Source: a virus | Strand: one strand, 5' to 3' | DNA: 32,153 nt | IMG/VR virus record: IMGVR_UViG_3300029624_000048 | Coordinates: 1-32,153 of that record | The notes under the pieces: generated by a model | What the model was told of the DNA's origin: nothing | Seen by the model: only the letters and a program-made list of their open reading frames with translations | Databases searched by the model: none | Shown: positions 1 to 6,469 of the stretch, in pieces | Numbering within the stretch: the first letter of the stretch is position 1 | Layout: every line of letters starts with the position of its first letter | Made by a program: the position numbers and the translations under genes

Positions 1-207
1 CCGACGTGGTCTTATTATGGATCGTATAAGCAGATCGAGGACGGGATTCCGGTCTACAAAGCGTGTTCAGACGAATGCATGGCCAGGCGAACCGAAGTCG
101 AAGAGCGAGACAGGAAATTGTTGCAACGCCGTAATCTTGAGACGCAGCTTGCTGCCGCTGAACAGAAGGTAAAAAGTCTAAAGCGACGATTGTCTGACCT
201 TGCCTAG
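1..207 (+). CDS. C-terminal part of a small Cys-containing coiled-coil protein (cut by window edge)
   Basis: The frame is open from the first base and stops at TAG 205-207, giving 68 residues with no start inside the window. Near its middle is a CSDEC cluster, which resembles half of a small zinc-knuckle. It is followed by a strongly charged helical tail (TEVEERDRKLLQRRNLETQL...) with heptad-like spacing that I read as a coiled coil. The usual partner cysteines or histidines would lie upstream of the window. It is on the plus strand, opposite to the late genes, so it probably belongs to a rightward (early or accessory) module. I do not recognise the family and assign no function. Confidence 0.6.
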   Translation, partial: PTWSYYGSYKQIEDGIPVYKACSDECMARRTEVEERDRKLLQRRNLETQLAAAEQKVKSLKRRLSDLA

Positions 208-211
208 CGCC

Positions 212-228
212 TCTGGTCCCAAACCAGA
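212..228. repeat. Short hairpin just after the stop of the first gene
   Basis: TCTGGT and ACCAGA form a perfect 6-bp stem around a 5-base loop, starting five bases after the TAG at 205-207. There is no T-run after it. Together with the larger hairpin that follows it could be a transcription-end or RNA-processing structure, but the sequence alone does not show this. Confidence 0.45.
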
Positions 229-230
229 TG

Positions 231-258
231 ATGGTACCGCCATCTGTGTCGGTACCAT
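231..258. repeat. Perfect 9-bp inverted repeat (ATGGTACCG / CGGTACCAT)
   Basis: Two perfect 9-base arms (231-239 and 250-258), each containing the palindrome GGTACC, flank a 10-base spacer. It lies between the partial gene ending at 207 and the small gene starting at 379. No U-tract follows, so a classical rho-independent terminator is not supported. A protein-binding operator or an RNA hairpin are both possible. The rest of 208-378 holds no gene that I can support. Confidence 0.5.
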
Positions 259-378
259 TGGTCTGAACCCTTAGTTTGCAAGGATTTCTCGTAACACACC
301 TTGAGATGAAATCCTCACCATCTGTCAGGAACGAATCCGGGACGGATGCAGGAACGGCGATCATAAACGGCAAGCAAA

Positions 379-639
379 ATGACGCGAGACGAAAAAATCG
401 AATTCACCAATCAACTAACCGAGCTGAAACGCGCGGTGGTCGAAATCAACGGTCCTTTCGCTCAAATGAACAATGCATTGATCCTTTTGGATGCATTTCA
501 CCGCAAGTGGCTTGACGATGAAGTTTTTGCCAATTGTGAAAGTTGCGGGGCACCGATTTTTGAAAGCGAAGCCGAAAGTTCAGTGATGTCCACCGAAGAT
601 GACTGTTGGGTTTGCTCTGGGTGCGCAGCTAACGCCTAG
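379..639 (+). CDS. Small zinc-ribbon-like protein of unknown function
   Basis: This gene encodes 86 residues. The first half is helical and charged (residues 1-45). The second half carries CESC (C53, C56) and CWVCSGC (C76, C79, C82), a CxxC...CxxC arrangement typical of a zinc ribbon. The ATG at 379 follows an A-rich stretch with only a weak ribosome-binding site. An overlapping frame from about 276 to 515 is Arg/Asn-rich, has no recognisable motif and is probably a shadow. The gene is isolated on the plus strand and followed by non-coding sequence. Small zinc-ribbon proteins of this sort are common in phage accessory regions, and nothing indicates a specific role. Confidence 0.6.
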   Translation: MTRDEKIEFTNQLTELKRAVVEINGPFAQMNNALILLDAFHRKWLDDEVFANCESCGAPIFESEAESSVMSTEDDCWVCSGCAANA

Positions 640-656
640 CCTTCAGATCGGCAAGC

Positions 657-691
657 AGGAGGAAGACGTGAGCATGAGAATATCGGACTGA
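657..691 (+). other. Perfect Shine-Dalgarno with a 7-codon minigene
   Basis: AGGAGG at 657-662 is followed by a 5-base spacer, GTG at 668 and a stop (TGA) at 689-691, which would encode a 7-residue peptide. The signal is as good as any ribosome-binding site in the window, yet no larger gene follows it before the reading direction switches. It may be a leader peptide ahead of the dyad at 708-740, a phage minigene, or the remnant of a lost gene. Confidence 0.3.
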
Positions 692-707
692 TTTATAATC
701 GCTTTTA

Positions 708-740
708 GGAGCGTTGCGGGAAATTCCCGTAACTCGCTCC
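708..740. repeat. Long imperfect palindrome between convergent genes
   Basis: The segment reads GGAGCG-TT-G-CGGGAA, a central A, then TTCCCG-T-AA-CT-CGCTCC. The inner 6-bp arms are perfect, and the outer arms match with a two-base bulge and one mismatch. No T-run lies on either side in the sense needed for a rho-independent terminator, so it may be an operator, a bidirectional structured end or another protein-binding site. It lies in the 231-base stretch (640-870) between the plus-strand gene ending at 639 and the minus-strand gene ending at 871. Confidence 0.5.
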
Positions 741-771
741 GAACATCATCGCGACGACGCCGCCTTGGGGG

Positions 772-791
772 TTTTCGAAGAGCCTCGAAAA
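772..791. repeat. Inverted repeat TTTTCGA / TCGAAAA
   Basis: Two 7-base arms (772-778 and 785-791) surround a 6-base loop. It lies downstream of the leftward lysis genes in a region that becomes AT-rich (about 805-845). Read leftward it is a hairpin flanked on its 5' side by a T-run, so it could contribute to ending leftward transcripts, but it lacks the classical trailing U-tract. Confidence 0.35.
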
Positions 792-870
792 ACATCGGAA
801 CACGTCTGCAAAATAAACAAAAAATATTCAGATTCTATTTTCCCATGTCAATTCAACTGGTTACACTGGT

Positions 871-951
871 CTATGGCAGCATATTCAATACGATCGCAAA
901 GCCGCCAAAGAACATAATTATGACGGCCCAGAAGACAATGCCGCGATCCAT
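871..951 (-). CDS. 26-residue single-pass membrane peptide
   Basis: This very small gene starts at ATG 951 and stops at 871. It is preceded by the purine-rich sequence TGGAAAG with a 5-base spacer, a good ribosome-binding site. After the start MDRG nearly the whole peptide is hydrophobic (IVFWAVIIMFFGGFAIVL), enough for one membrane span. It is the last gene of the leftward lysis cluster, 17 bases after the stop of the coiled-coil membrane protein. Small hydrophobic peptides occur in phage lysis cassettes (pinholins, lysis regulators), but no family is recognisable. A longer reading of the same frame back to an ATG at 1296 looks like out-of-frame Arg-rich sequence and was not used. Confidence 0.5.
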   Translation of the reverse strand: MDRGIVFWAVIIMFFGGFAIVLNMLP

Positions 952-968
952 CAGGTCTTTCCACTCTT

Positions 969-1265
969 CTACCCTATCGCGGCTTCGATTGCCTCGCGGA
1001 TGGAAAGCAGCCCGCTTCCGGACAGGATAACCAGCAGCGCCACTCTGACCCAGATCGTATCGAGCATATTCTTCCAGTCGAACGACTTCGGCGGCGGCCG
1101 CATGGCGATCCTGACCATGCGCCTCAGCTCCTGGACCTCTTGGTGTAGAAGCCGAATATCTCGTAGTGCGGCGCGCCTCTCGTGCGTGGCGGCGGTCATC
1201 TGCTGCTCCAGCCTGTGGAGCTGCTCCATTTGACTGAGCCATATATCTCGGTGCTGCTGCGTCAC
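969..1265 (-). CDS. Coiled-coil membrane protein in the lysis cluster
   Basis: This gene encodes 98 residues. Residues 5-50 are a Gln/Arg/Glu-rich helix with heptad spacing (HRLEQQMTAATHERRA, LHQEVQELRRMV). Residues 75-92 are a single hydrophobic span (WVRVALLVILSGSGLLSI) near the C-terminus. I chose the GTG at 1265 because it is the first possible start after an in-frame stop and has AGGAG about 11 bases upstream. The ATG at 1229 is the alternative. The soluble coil with a membrane anchor resembles small holin-like or bacteriophage-DUF membrane proteins, which are common beside endolysins. Its position after spanins and a multi-span membrane protein fits a lysis or membrane role, but this is inferred. 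Confidence 0.55.
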   Translation of the reverse strand: MTQQHRDIWLSQMEQLHRLEQQMTAATHERRAALRDIRLLHQEVQELRRMVRIAMRPPPKSFDWKNMLDTIWVRVALLVILSGSGLLSIREAIEAAIG

Positions 1266-1403
1266 AGTAGAGATCGCTCCTGCTAGAAGATTTCATGCTT
1301 TCGCCTTTTTGATTAGTTCGAGTGGTTGCAGCCGGGCGAAGTTAACGGCTTCGTCTCGGTGAGGGGCGCGTCGGCCTTGTCGTCGGCGCGCTCCGCTAGG
1401 TGA

Positions 1404-1772
1404 CTATCCGGCTATCCCGGATACGATGGCTGCCATGTAGGCAGCATAAATGCCGAATCCGATGGAAGTTCCAAGCAGAAGCCATGCCATAAAGCCTGTT
1501 GCCATGGCGGTCACGCCGGCAATCCCGATCGCGACGACCGCATAGGCTGTAACGGCTTCCCACCGGTTGCCACGATACCTGGCGGCGCGGCGAAGATCGG
1601 AGAGCACGCTGATCCTTGCCTCGGAGCGTCCCTGGCATTTGTCGGAGATCATCTGGAACTGGAAGTCGGCCAGGCGCTCGCTGTAATAGGCGCGCTCCAG
1701 CCCGGCAAAGACGCTGGCTGCGATGAGGATTGCGATCCAGCCGCTGGTGATGGCCTTGAAACGCTCGCTCAT
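1404..1772 (-). CDS. Multi-span membrane protein, holin candidate
   Basis: This gene encodes 122 residues with three likely membrane spans, at about residues 12-26 (WIAILIAASVFAGL), 74-99 and 101-121. A charged, Arg-rich segment at 28-72 lies between the first and second. The start is ATG 1772, which overlaps the stop of the o-spanin gene as ATGA, so translation is probably coupled. A GTG four codons upstream is less likely. Size, topology and position next to endolysin and spanins make it the best class I-type holin candidate in the window. No specific holin family signature is visible, so this is an inference from context. Confidence 0.55.
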   Translation of the reverse strand: MSERFKAITSGWIAILIAASVFAGLERAYYSERLADFQFQMISDKCQGRSEARISVLSDLRRAARYRGNRWEAVTAYAVVAIGIAGVTAMATGFMAWLLLGTSIGFGIYAAYMAAIVSGIAG

Positions 1773-2032
1773 GTTCGCCGGCACTCGCGATAAAGCGAGA
1801 TCGACCTGCGCAAAGCGCGCCGCGTCCGATGGTTCTGGTTGATCAGCCGGCCCGCGATCTCGACGCCGGTCTTGCCCTTCACGACCGGCTTCCGGCGGCT
1901 TTCATCGACGATGTCTGCCGGCATCTTCGGGCATTTCAAGGCGACCTCAACCGTCGCCGGCGAGCTGCTGCAGGCGGCTAATATCGGCGTCAGACAGCTT
2001 ACAAGCATCAGTTTGATTGCTAAGGATTTCAT
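1769..2032 (-). CDS. o-spanin, Rz1-like outer-membrane lipoprotein
   Basis: This gene encodes 87 residues starting at ATG 2032, which has GAGGAG seven bases upstream. The N-terminus is a signal peptide (MKSLAIKLMLVSCLTPI) ending in the lipobox LAAC. Cys21 would become the lipidated first residue of the mature protein. The rest is small and basic toward its C-terminus. It overlaps the 3' end of the i-spanin gene by 86 bases in a different frame, the classical arrangement of Rz/Rz1 pairs. Spanins span the periplasm and fuse inner and outer membranes in the last step of Gram-negative lysis. The presence of the pair therefore shows that the host is Gram-negative. Confidence 0.85.
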   Translation of the reverse strand: MKSLAIKLMLVSCLTPILAACSSSPATVEVALKCPKMPADIVDESRRKPVVKGKTGVEIAGRLINQNHRTRRALRRSISLYRECRRT

Positions 2033-2276
2033 GCAATCGCTCCTCAAGGCGTGACTTCTGCGCCAAGTCGTTCAGCTTGCGCTCCGCGTCGGCTTCGATG
2101 ATGGCGTCACGCTGGGCAGCGGCCTTGCGAAGTTCGGCGATCTGTTCGCGATACGCCGCGACATTGGCGCTTGACCAGCCATGGATGAAGCCGCCACCAT
2201 AGGCTGAGACGGCAATGATCCCGGCCGCAACCCAGAAGCTCGGATTGAAGCCGAGACGCAACAAACCGGCCAGCAT
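1947..2276 (-). CDS. i-spanin, Rz-like inner-membrane protein
   Basis: This gene encodes 109 residues. An N-terminal membrane segment at about residues 12-32 (FWVAAGIIAVSAYGGGFIHG) is followed by a periplasmic helical coiled coil (REQIAELRKAAAQRDAIIE...), the standard signal-anchor plus coil layout of i-spanins. The ATG at 2276 directly abuts the endolysin stop (TGA then ATG with no gap). The 3' end overlaps the o-spanin reading frame, which identifies the two as a partner pair. Length and architecture fit the family, although Rz proteins are usually somewhat longer (about 150 residues). Confidence 0.8.
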   Translation of the reverse strand: MLAGLLRLGFNPSFWVAAGIIAVSAYGGGFIHGWSSANVAAYREQIAELRKAAAQRDAIIEADAERKLNDLAQKSRLEERLHEILSNQTDACKLSDADISRLQQLAGDG

Positions 2277-3107
2277 TCAGCCGATCTTCTTCTCGCGCGC
2301 GGCGTCGATCCGCCGGGAAATGGCGATCACGCTGCCGACGACAATGGCAATGCCGATCACGAGCTGGGCATTGTCCTTGGTCGAATCCCACAGCGCCTCG
2401 AAAGGACCGACCGTCTGTTTGATCGCCGCCGCCTCGGATGCCGCCTCCACAGCCGTGGCCGTCAGCCAGTCATAGGTCGCGGTGATGCCGCCGAACAGCG
2501 ACACAAGCGCGCCCCGGATCGTCCAGCTTTCCTTGACGGCTTCCTTGACATCGCCGGTTGCTTCCTCGACGCGCTGCGGCATCGGGTTTTCAATCTCGGT
2601 CTCTTCGATGCCGTCACTGACGACGACGATTTCGGGCTCTTCCTCCGGCATCGGCTCCATGAACAACGCGCCTTCCGCCGCGCGCCGCCGTTCAAGCCCG
2701 CGATACTTGGTTCCGCCAGCATAAACCCAGCGCATCAACTGCGTGGGCACCTGGTCATATTTACCTTGATTAAGAACACGCCGAAGTGTAGAACGCTGTA
2801 AAGCGCCGACACCGCAATTATAGGTGAAGCTGACCAAAGCATCAAACTGGTTCTGATTGAGAGGAACACTTATCAACCGCTCGACGGCATCTTCATAGAC
2901 AGCCAGTTCCTTCTGGAACATCCGCTGCCCTTCTTCCTCGGTACAGGTCGATCCCTTGTGAATGCCCCTAGTCAGTCCGCAATAGAGCGTCCACACCGGC
3001 GGGCTCGCAAGCGTATCAAGGTAAGCCTTGTAGGTGCCGTCCGGCATAAGCTTGTGCTTGCCTTCGAACGACACAATGTGCTCGATCCCGCGCTGCGAGA
3101 TGTCCAT
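2277..3107 (-). CDS. Endolysin, GH24-type lysozyme with a C-terminal membrane anchor
   Basis: This 276-residue phage lysozyme (muramidase) would cleave the glycan strands of peptidoglycan. The catalytic Glu is E15 (SFEG). YLDT with D31 and WTLYCGLT with T46 match the E...D...T core of T4/P22-type lysozymes, with a short insertion between E and D. QNQFDALVSFTYNCGVGAL is the conserved helical signature. I used ATG 3107 because GGAGAG lies just upstream. The lysozyme domain ends near residue 150, then comes an acidic linker and a hydrophobic segment (about 248-264, LVIGIAIVVGSVIAI) followed by a basic tail. That anchor is absent from T4/P22 lysozymes and suggests membrane tethering or a secreted, anchored form. 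It is the first gene after a strong terminator. Confidence 0.88.
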   Translation of the reverse strand: MDISQRGIEHIVSFEGKHKLMPDGTYKAYLDTLASPPVWTLYCGLTRGIHKGSTCTEEEGQRMFQKELAVYEDAVERLISVPLNQNQFDALVSFTYNCGVGALQRSTLRRVLNQGKYDQVPTQLMRWVYAGGTKYRGLERRRAAEGALFMEPMPEEEPEIVVVSDGIEETEIENPMPQRVEEATGDVKEAVKESWTIRGALVSLFGGITATYDWLTATAVEAASEAAAIKQTVGPFEALWDSTKDNAQLVIGIAIVVGSVIAISRRIDAAREKKIG

Positions 3108-3129
3108 GAAATCTCTCCGTTTTTCCAAG

Positions 3130-3152
3130 AAAAAGCCGCCCGGAAGGCGGCT
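3130..3152 (-). terminator. Rho-independent terminator between tailspike and lysis genes
   Basis: Read leftward, AGCCGCC (3152-3146), a 5-base loop and GGCGGCT (3140-3134) form a 7-bp GC-rich stem that runs straight into five T residues. It begins immediately after the tailspike stop codon (3153-3155). This is the strongest terminator in the window. It implies that the lysis genes are expressed by read-through, by antitermination or from a promoter I could not identify. Confidence 0.85.
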
Positions 3153-5705
3153 CTATGACGGCGTAACCGATGTGCTGCCATCCGCAACGTGCCAATCGGC
3201 GGTCGCGCCAGAGCCGGAAGCGATCATCAGCCGATTGTTTGTTGTATCCCAGACTTGTTTGCCAGCGGCCTTGTCGGTCGTGTTCACCGTGGCCGACGAG
3301 TCGGCGATATTCGTTGCGGTGTCAGTCTGGTTTCGGATACCTCCCGAGCCGTCGATGACGACAGTGCCCCCATCCACCTCATAGCCGTTCTGGGCGTCGA
3401 TGACACCATCGGACGGAGGGGCAGAACTTGCGTCGCCAACGCGCACTCCATCCTGAATGGACGCCCGCACTGCGTCCGTTCCATTGCTACGCGTGATGAC
3501 AAAGAAGCGTCCATCCTCCGACCCGGCAGAAACACCAGTAGAACGCATCGTGATGGAGCCGTATGCAACATTCGCATTGTTATCGTTACGCCCGTACCAA
3601 ATGAATCGCCCGAGCTGATCGAATGCTGCTGGTGACGAGCGAATACGGCGTAGCGTGAGATCGGGACCCTCGGCGGCGGCGTCATCGTCCAGTTCCGAAA
3701 CGACCTCTTGAAACTGCACATCATCTGTCGTACGGAGGTTTTGATCGAGAGCCACGTTAGCCGAAAGCGTCAATGTGCGATCAGCGTCCCCCGTCGTGAG
3801 CGTCAGCGTGCGATCCGCCGTGAGGTTCGACCCCGGAGAGACAATCAGATCATGGCTGGCATCGGTATCCTCCAGATGCGGCCCTGCATTCGGCAACGTT
3901 GCCGTGTTTACCACATCGAGGTGATTTAGCGAAATAACGCCCTCATCCGTCCAGTAATAAAGCGTCGATCCGCTCTCGATGGTCGGCAGGGGCGAGCCGT
4001 TACCTCTTGATAGGCCGAGGATGATATTATCGCTAGCGTTTGTGGACCCGCCAGAAGTCTGTTTCGATACGATGCCCTCGGTCGCCTGAATCCATTTAAT
4101 GGTGTTGTGACGCGCGTTGTTCGCCGCAGTAACAACGCTGATCGTATCATCCGCATGGAAAATAACTTTGCCGCCATCACCCGAGGCTGCCTGGCGCGTG
4201 CCCGCCTTGACGCGATCAAACACGTTGCCATCGCAGTCGCCAAGTTCCAGTGCGACCGCCGCGCTTTCGGCTCGCAACTCAAGGCGATACTGATTAAGCG
4301 AACAGTTGGCGCTTCCTACACCATTCAGGACCAACTGGCTTGTCGCCTCGGACCCGGTGTTCACGTCTGAGCAAATAAAATCGCACAGATTTTCCTGTGT
4401 ATCGGACGGCGAGGCGGATGTGCCATTCGACAGAACATCCATGAGAATGTGAATGTCCGTACAGTAGGCCGTGTGGACGCGAAAGCGCCCGCCAAACCAA
4501 CTCTCAATGTGTAGACCTTGCTCAACGTTTTCCTGACCGTCGAGGAAGATGTCCAAAATCCCGCCGCCTGTCTTGCGATCTTCCGAACCGCCGTCATTAC
4601 GGTCCGAAGTGAACTTGACAATTGGGCCTGTGCCTACACCTCCTGTCCACTTGAATGTTGTTGCTGCGCTATCACGCACTGCCGCCTTGCCGTTGAGGAT
4701 ACCGCCACGCCCCTGGCCGACGAGCAGAACATTGTCATTGTCAACATAAATGGTTGCGCCGACATCATAAGTGGTGGCGTCAAAGATGACCGCGCCGCCG
4801 CCCGCGCTTTCCGCTGCGTCGATGGCAGCCTGAATGTTGGTTTCCTCATCACCGCTTCCGACCGCGCCATATTCCGCGACATGGAAATTCTGGAAGCCAA
4901 GCAGCCGAACGCGCCCGCCGCTATCCTTCGTGGCGAATACCGTTGTGCCACCGACATCAAGGGCGAAGATCCGCGCAACGTTCGCGGAAGGGCTGGACGG
5001 CTCGGAGATTTCTGAGAGATCGGCATATCCTGATGCTAAAGAAAAACTTTTATTCAACACAAAAGCATCGGCGCTTTCATCCCAGGACAGCTTTGGCGAG
5101 CCGGTGACATTGACCGTAACCAGATCGGCATCCGTATCCGAGCCCGGATTGACATCGATGCCGTTCGCGCTCGCCGCTGTTACGCTGCCACTGGTCGAGA
5201 AGTTGGCGCTCGCGCTGGTCCAGTCGATGTGCTCATTGGCGACGTAATTGGTCAGCGCATCGTGATCAATGGAGGCTTCATCAACAACAAAATCAACCTC
5301 GTTGTTGGCGTCGTCATAGGTTACGGTGATCAGCGTCTGAACGCCGGTCAGAACATCCCAGGCAGCATCCTGGATGGTTTCTGTCGTCGAGCCGGTAACG
5401 TTAGGATCAAGAAGCTGGAAGTTCGTCCCGTCATGGGAGAAGGTATAAACGCCGCCATTCTTGATGGCGCCGGCGCCGGGATCGCTGCCGTCCTGAAGCT
5501 TGACACTGGCCGCGCCGATCCCGTTGAGATCGAGCGTCGTGCCGCCGGCGGTGTTGTCGTGGTTGGCCTTGCCCCTGATCAACAGGCCCCGGAAATAGGC
5601 ATTGATCGCCCGTGCCGTTGTGGCTGTATAAGCGCTGGATGATCCTCCGAGATCGACTTCGCTGCCGATATCGTAGATGAGCTGGCTCAGATCCTTGTAG
5701 GCCAT
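3153..5705 (-). CDS. Tailspike or tail fibre with pectate-lyase-type beta-helix
   Basis: This gene encodes 850 residues. Residues 1-105 form an N-terminal part that shares a module with the fibre encoded at 6469-7482. Residues 120-240 contain the common fibre sequence HDALTNYVANEHIDW. From about residue 275 (FHVAEYGAVGSGDEETNIQ, then AAIDAAESAGGGAVIF) it matches the start of a pectate-lyase-3-type right-handed beta-helix as found in tailspike depolymerases, running to roughly residue 600. The C-terminal third has short repeats (DRTLTL twice) and a Ser/Thr/Gly-rich end. It probably binds and may cleave host surface polysaccharide, but catalytic residues cannot be named by eye. The ATG shares one base with the preceding stop (TGATG), and a terminator follows the stop. 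Confidence 0.8.
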   Translation of the reverse strand: MAYKDLSQLIYDIGSEVDLGGSSSAYTATTARAINAYFRGLLIRGKANHDNTAGGTTLDLNGIGAASVKLQDGSDPGAGAIKNGGVYTFSHDGTNFQLLDPNVTGSTTETIQDAAWDVLTGVQTLITVTYDDANNEVDFVVDEASIDHDALTNYVANEHIDWTSASANFSTSGSVTAASANGIDVNPGSDTDADLVTVNVTGSPKLSWDESADAFVLNKSFSLASGYADLSEISEPSSPSANVARIFALDVGGTTVFATKDSGGRVRLLGFQNFHVAEYGAVGSGDEETNIQAAIDAAESAGGGAVIFDATTYDVGATIYVDNDNVLLVGQGRGGILNGKAAVRDSAATTFKWTGGVGTGPIVKFTSDRNDGGSEDRKTGGGILDIFLDGQENVEQGLHIESWFGGRFRVHTAYCTDIHILMDVLSNGTSASPSDTQENLCDFICSDVNTGSEATSQLVLNGVGSANCSLNQYRLELRAESAAVALELGDCDGNVFDRVKAGTRQAASGDGGKVIFHADDTISVVTAANNARHNTIKWIQATEGIVSKQTSGGSTNASDNIILGLSRGNGSPLPTIESGSTLYYWTDEGVISLNHLDVVNTATLPNAGPHLEDTDASHDLIVSPGSNLTADRTLTLTTGDADRTLTLSANVALDQNLRTTDDVQFQEVVSELDDDAAAEGPDLTLRRIRSSPAAFDQLGRFIWYGRNDNNANVAYGSITMRSTGVSAGSEDGRFFVITRSNGTDAVRASIQDGVRVGDASSAPPSDGVIDAQNGYEVDGGTVVIDGSGGIRNQTDTATNIADSSATVNTTDKAAGKQVWDTTNNRLMIASGSGATADWHVADGSTSVTPS
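5400..5537 (-). repeat. Tail module shared with the fibre gene at 6925-7068
   Basis: Residues 57-102 of the tailspike (TLDLNGIG ... HDGTNFQLLDPN) align with residues 139-186 of the neighbouring fibre (TLDLNSIG ... YDGTNFQLINPS), with related base sequence around the conserved AGCTGGAAGTT on the plus strand. This is an internal duplication or a recombination module shared by two adjacent tail genes. Confidence 0.7.
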
Positions 5706-6469
5706 CAGACAGGCGGCTTGTCCGAGGAATCGAAGTTGGAGCTGCCCATGTTGTTCAGCGTGAAATCATAGCCGTTGCCGGATTGATCGTCACCGATCTC
5801 ACCGCTGTTCTGCGGATTGATGCGGAAGCCGTGTGAACCATAACTGCCCGTATAGTTTTTCCAGCTCCATGTGCCACTGTTGTCATAGCCGAAATTCGAC
5901 GGAGAAAGTGCTTGGCCTTCCACGACAATGAAATCGGCAAGTCGCCCATCATATTTGAGATCTGACTCAGAATTTGTATCACCTATCCTTACTGAGTCGC
6001 CGTTATTAAAAATATCGAGATCGGTGTTTTGAGAAGGTAGATCCGACGTCCCACCAGCGGGGACTATTTCAACACCATCAAGGTATTGTTTAACACGATC
6101 AGCCTCTGTAGCCTGCGTTGTATCAACAGCATAAACCCAATGCTGCCATTGGGTGTCGACAACCTCATTGGTTTTCCCATAGCTAATATCGAAGGTTGAG
6201 CCGTTGTAAGACACTAGAGCTAATTGGTCGTCAACATCATCATAAAATATTTGAAATCTACTCGATCCACCGTTTCGCATATCGAACCACACCTCGTCAC
6301 TAGATGTGTTGTCTCTTTTCGCCCAAAGGGAAATCGTGAAAGTCTTCTGATCCGGTGATGAACTAGAAAAACTTCCAATACGTAGATATTCATCAGAACC
6401 GTTGAAGACGATGGACCCGGCCATGTCCAGACTGACACCGACAGGCGGAACGACGGGAAAGGGAAACAT
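5705..6469 (-). CDS. Tail protein with LamG / concanavalin-A-like lectin domain
   Basis: This gene encodes 254 residues. About residues 18-185 look like a laminin-G-3 / LamG jelly-roll: SIVFNGSDEYLRIGSF, then FTISLWAKRD, WQHWVYAVD, VKQYLDGVEI and YDGRLADFIVVEGQ are the typical strand order. The tail end (GTWSWKNYTGSYGSHGFRI ... SGNGYDFTLNN) is a short motif often appended to this domain in marine phage and viral structural proteins. The start ATG overlaps the previous stop as TAATG. Its place between two fibre genes suggests a carbohydrate-binding tail component that helps recognise the host surface. The ligand is unknown. Confidence 0.72.
   Translation of the reverse strand: MFPFPVVPPVGVSLDMAGSIVFNGSDEYLRIGSFSSSSPDQKTFTISLWAKRDNTSSDEVWFDMRNGGSSRFQIFYDDVDDQLALVSYNGSTFDISYGKTNEVVDTQWQHWVYAVDTTQATEADRVKQYLDGVEIVPAGGTSDLPSQNTDLDIFNNGDSVRIGDTNSESDLKYDGRLADFIVVEGQALSPSNFGYDNSGTWSWKNYTGSYGSHGFRINPQNSGEIGDDQSGNGYDFTLNNMGSSNFDSSDKPPV

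Noticed and set aside
276-515. A plus-strand frame from a TTG at 276 (or ATG at 306) overlapping the zinc-ribbon gene
   Set aside because: It is Arg/Asn/Ser-rich without any domain, and the overlapping frame at 379-639 has a coherent helical part and paired cysteines.
952-1296. Extension of the 26-residue peptide back to an ATG at 1296 with a fair ribosome-binding site
   Set aside because: The extension lies wholly out of frame over the coiled-coil membrane protein and is Arg/Ala-rich, as expected for a shadow; the coiled-coil reading has much better protein-like structure.
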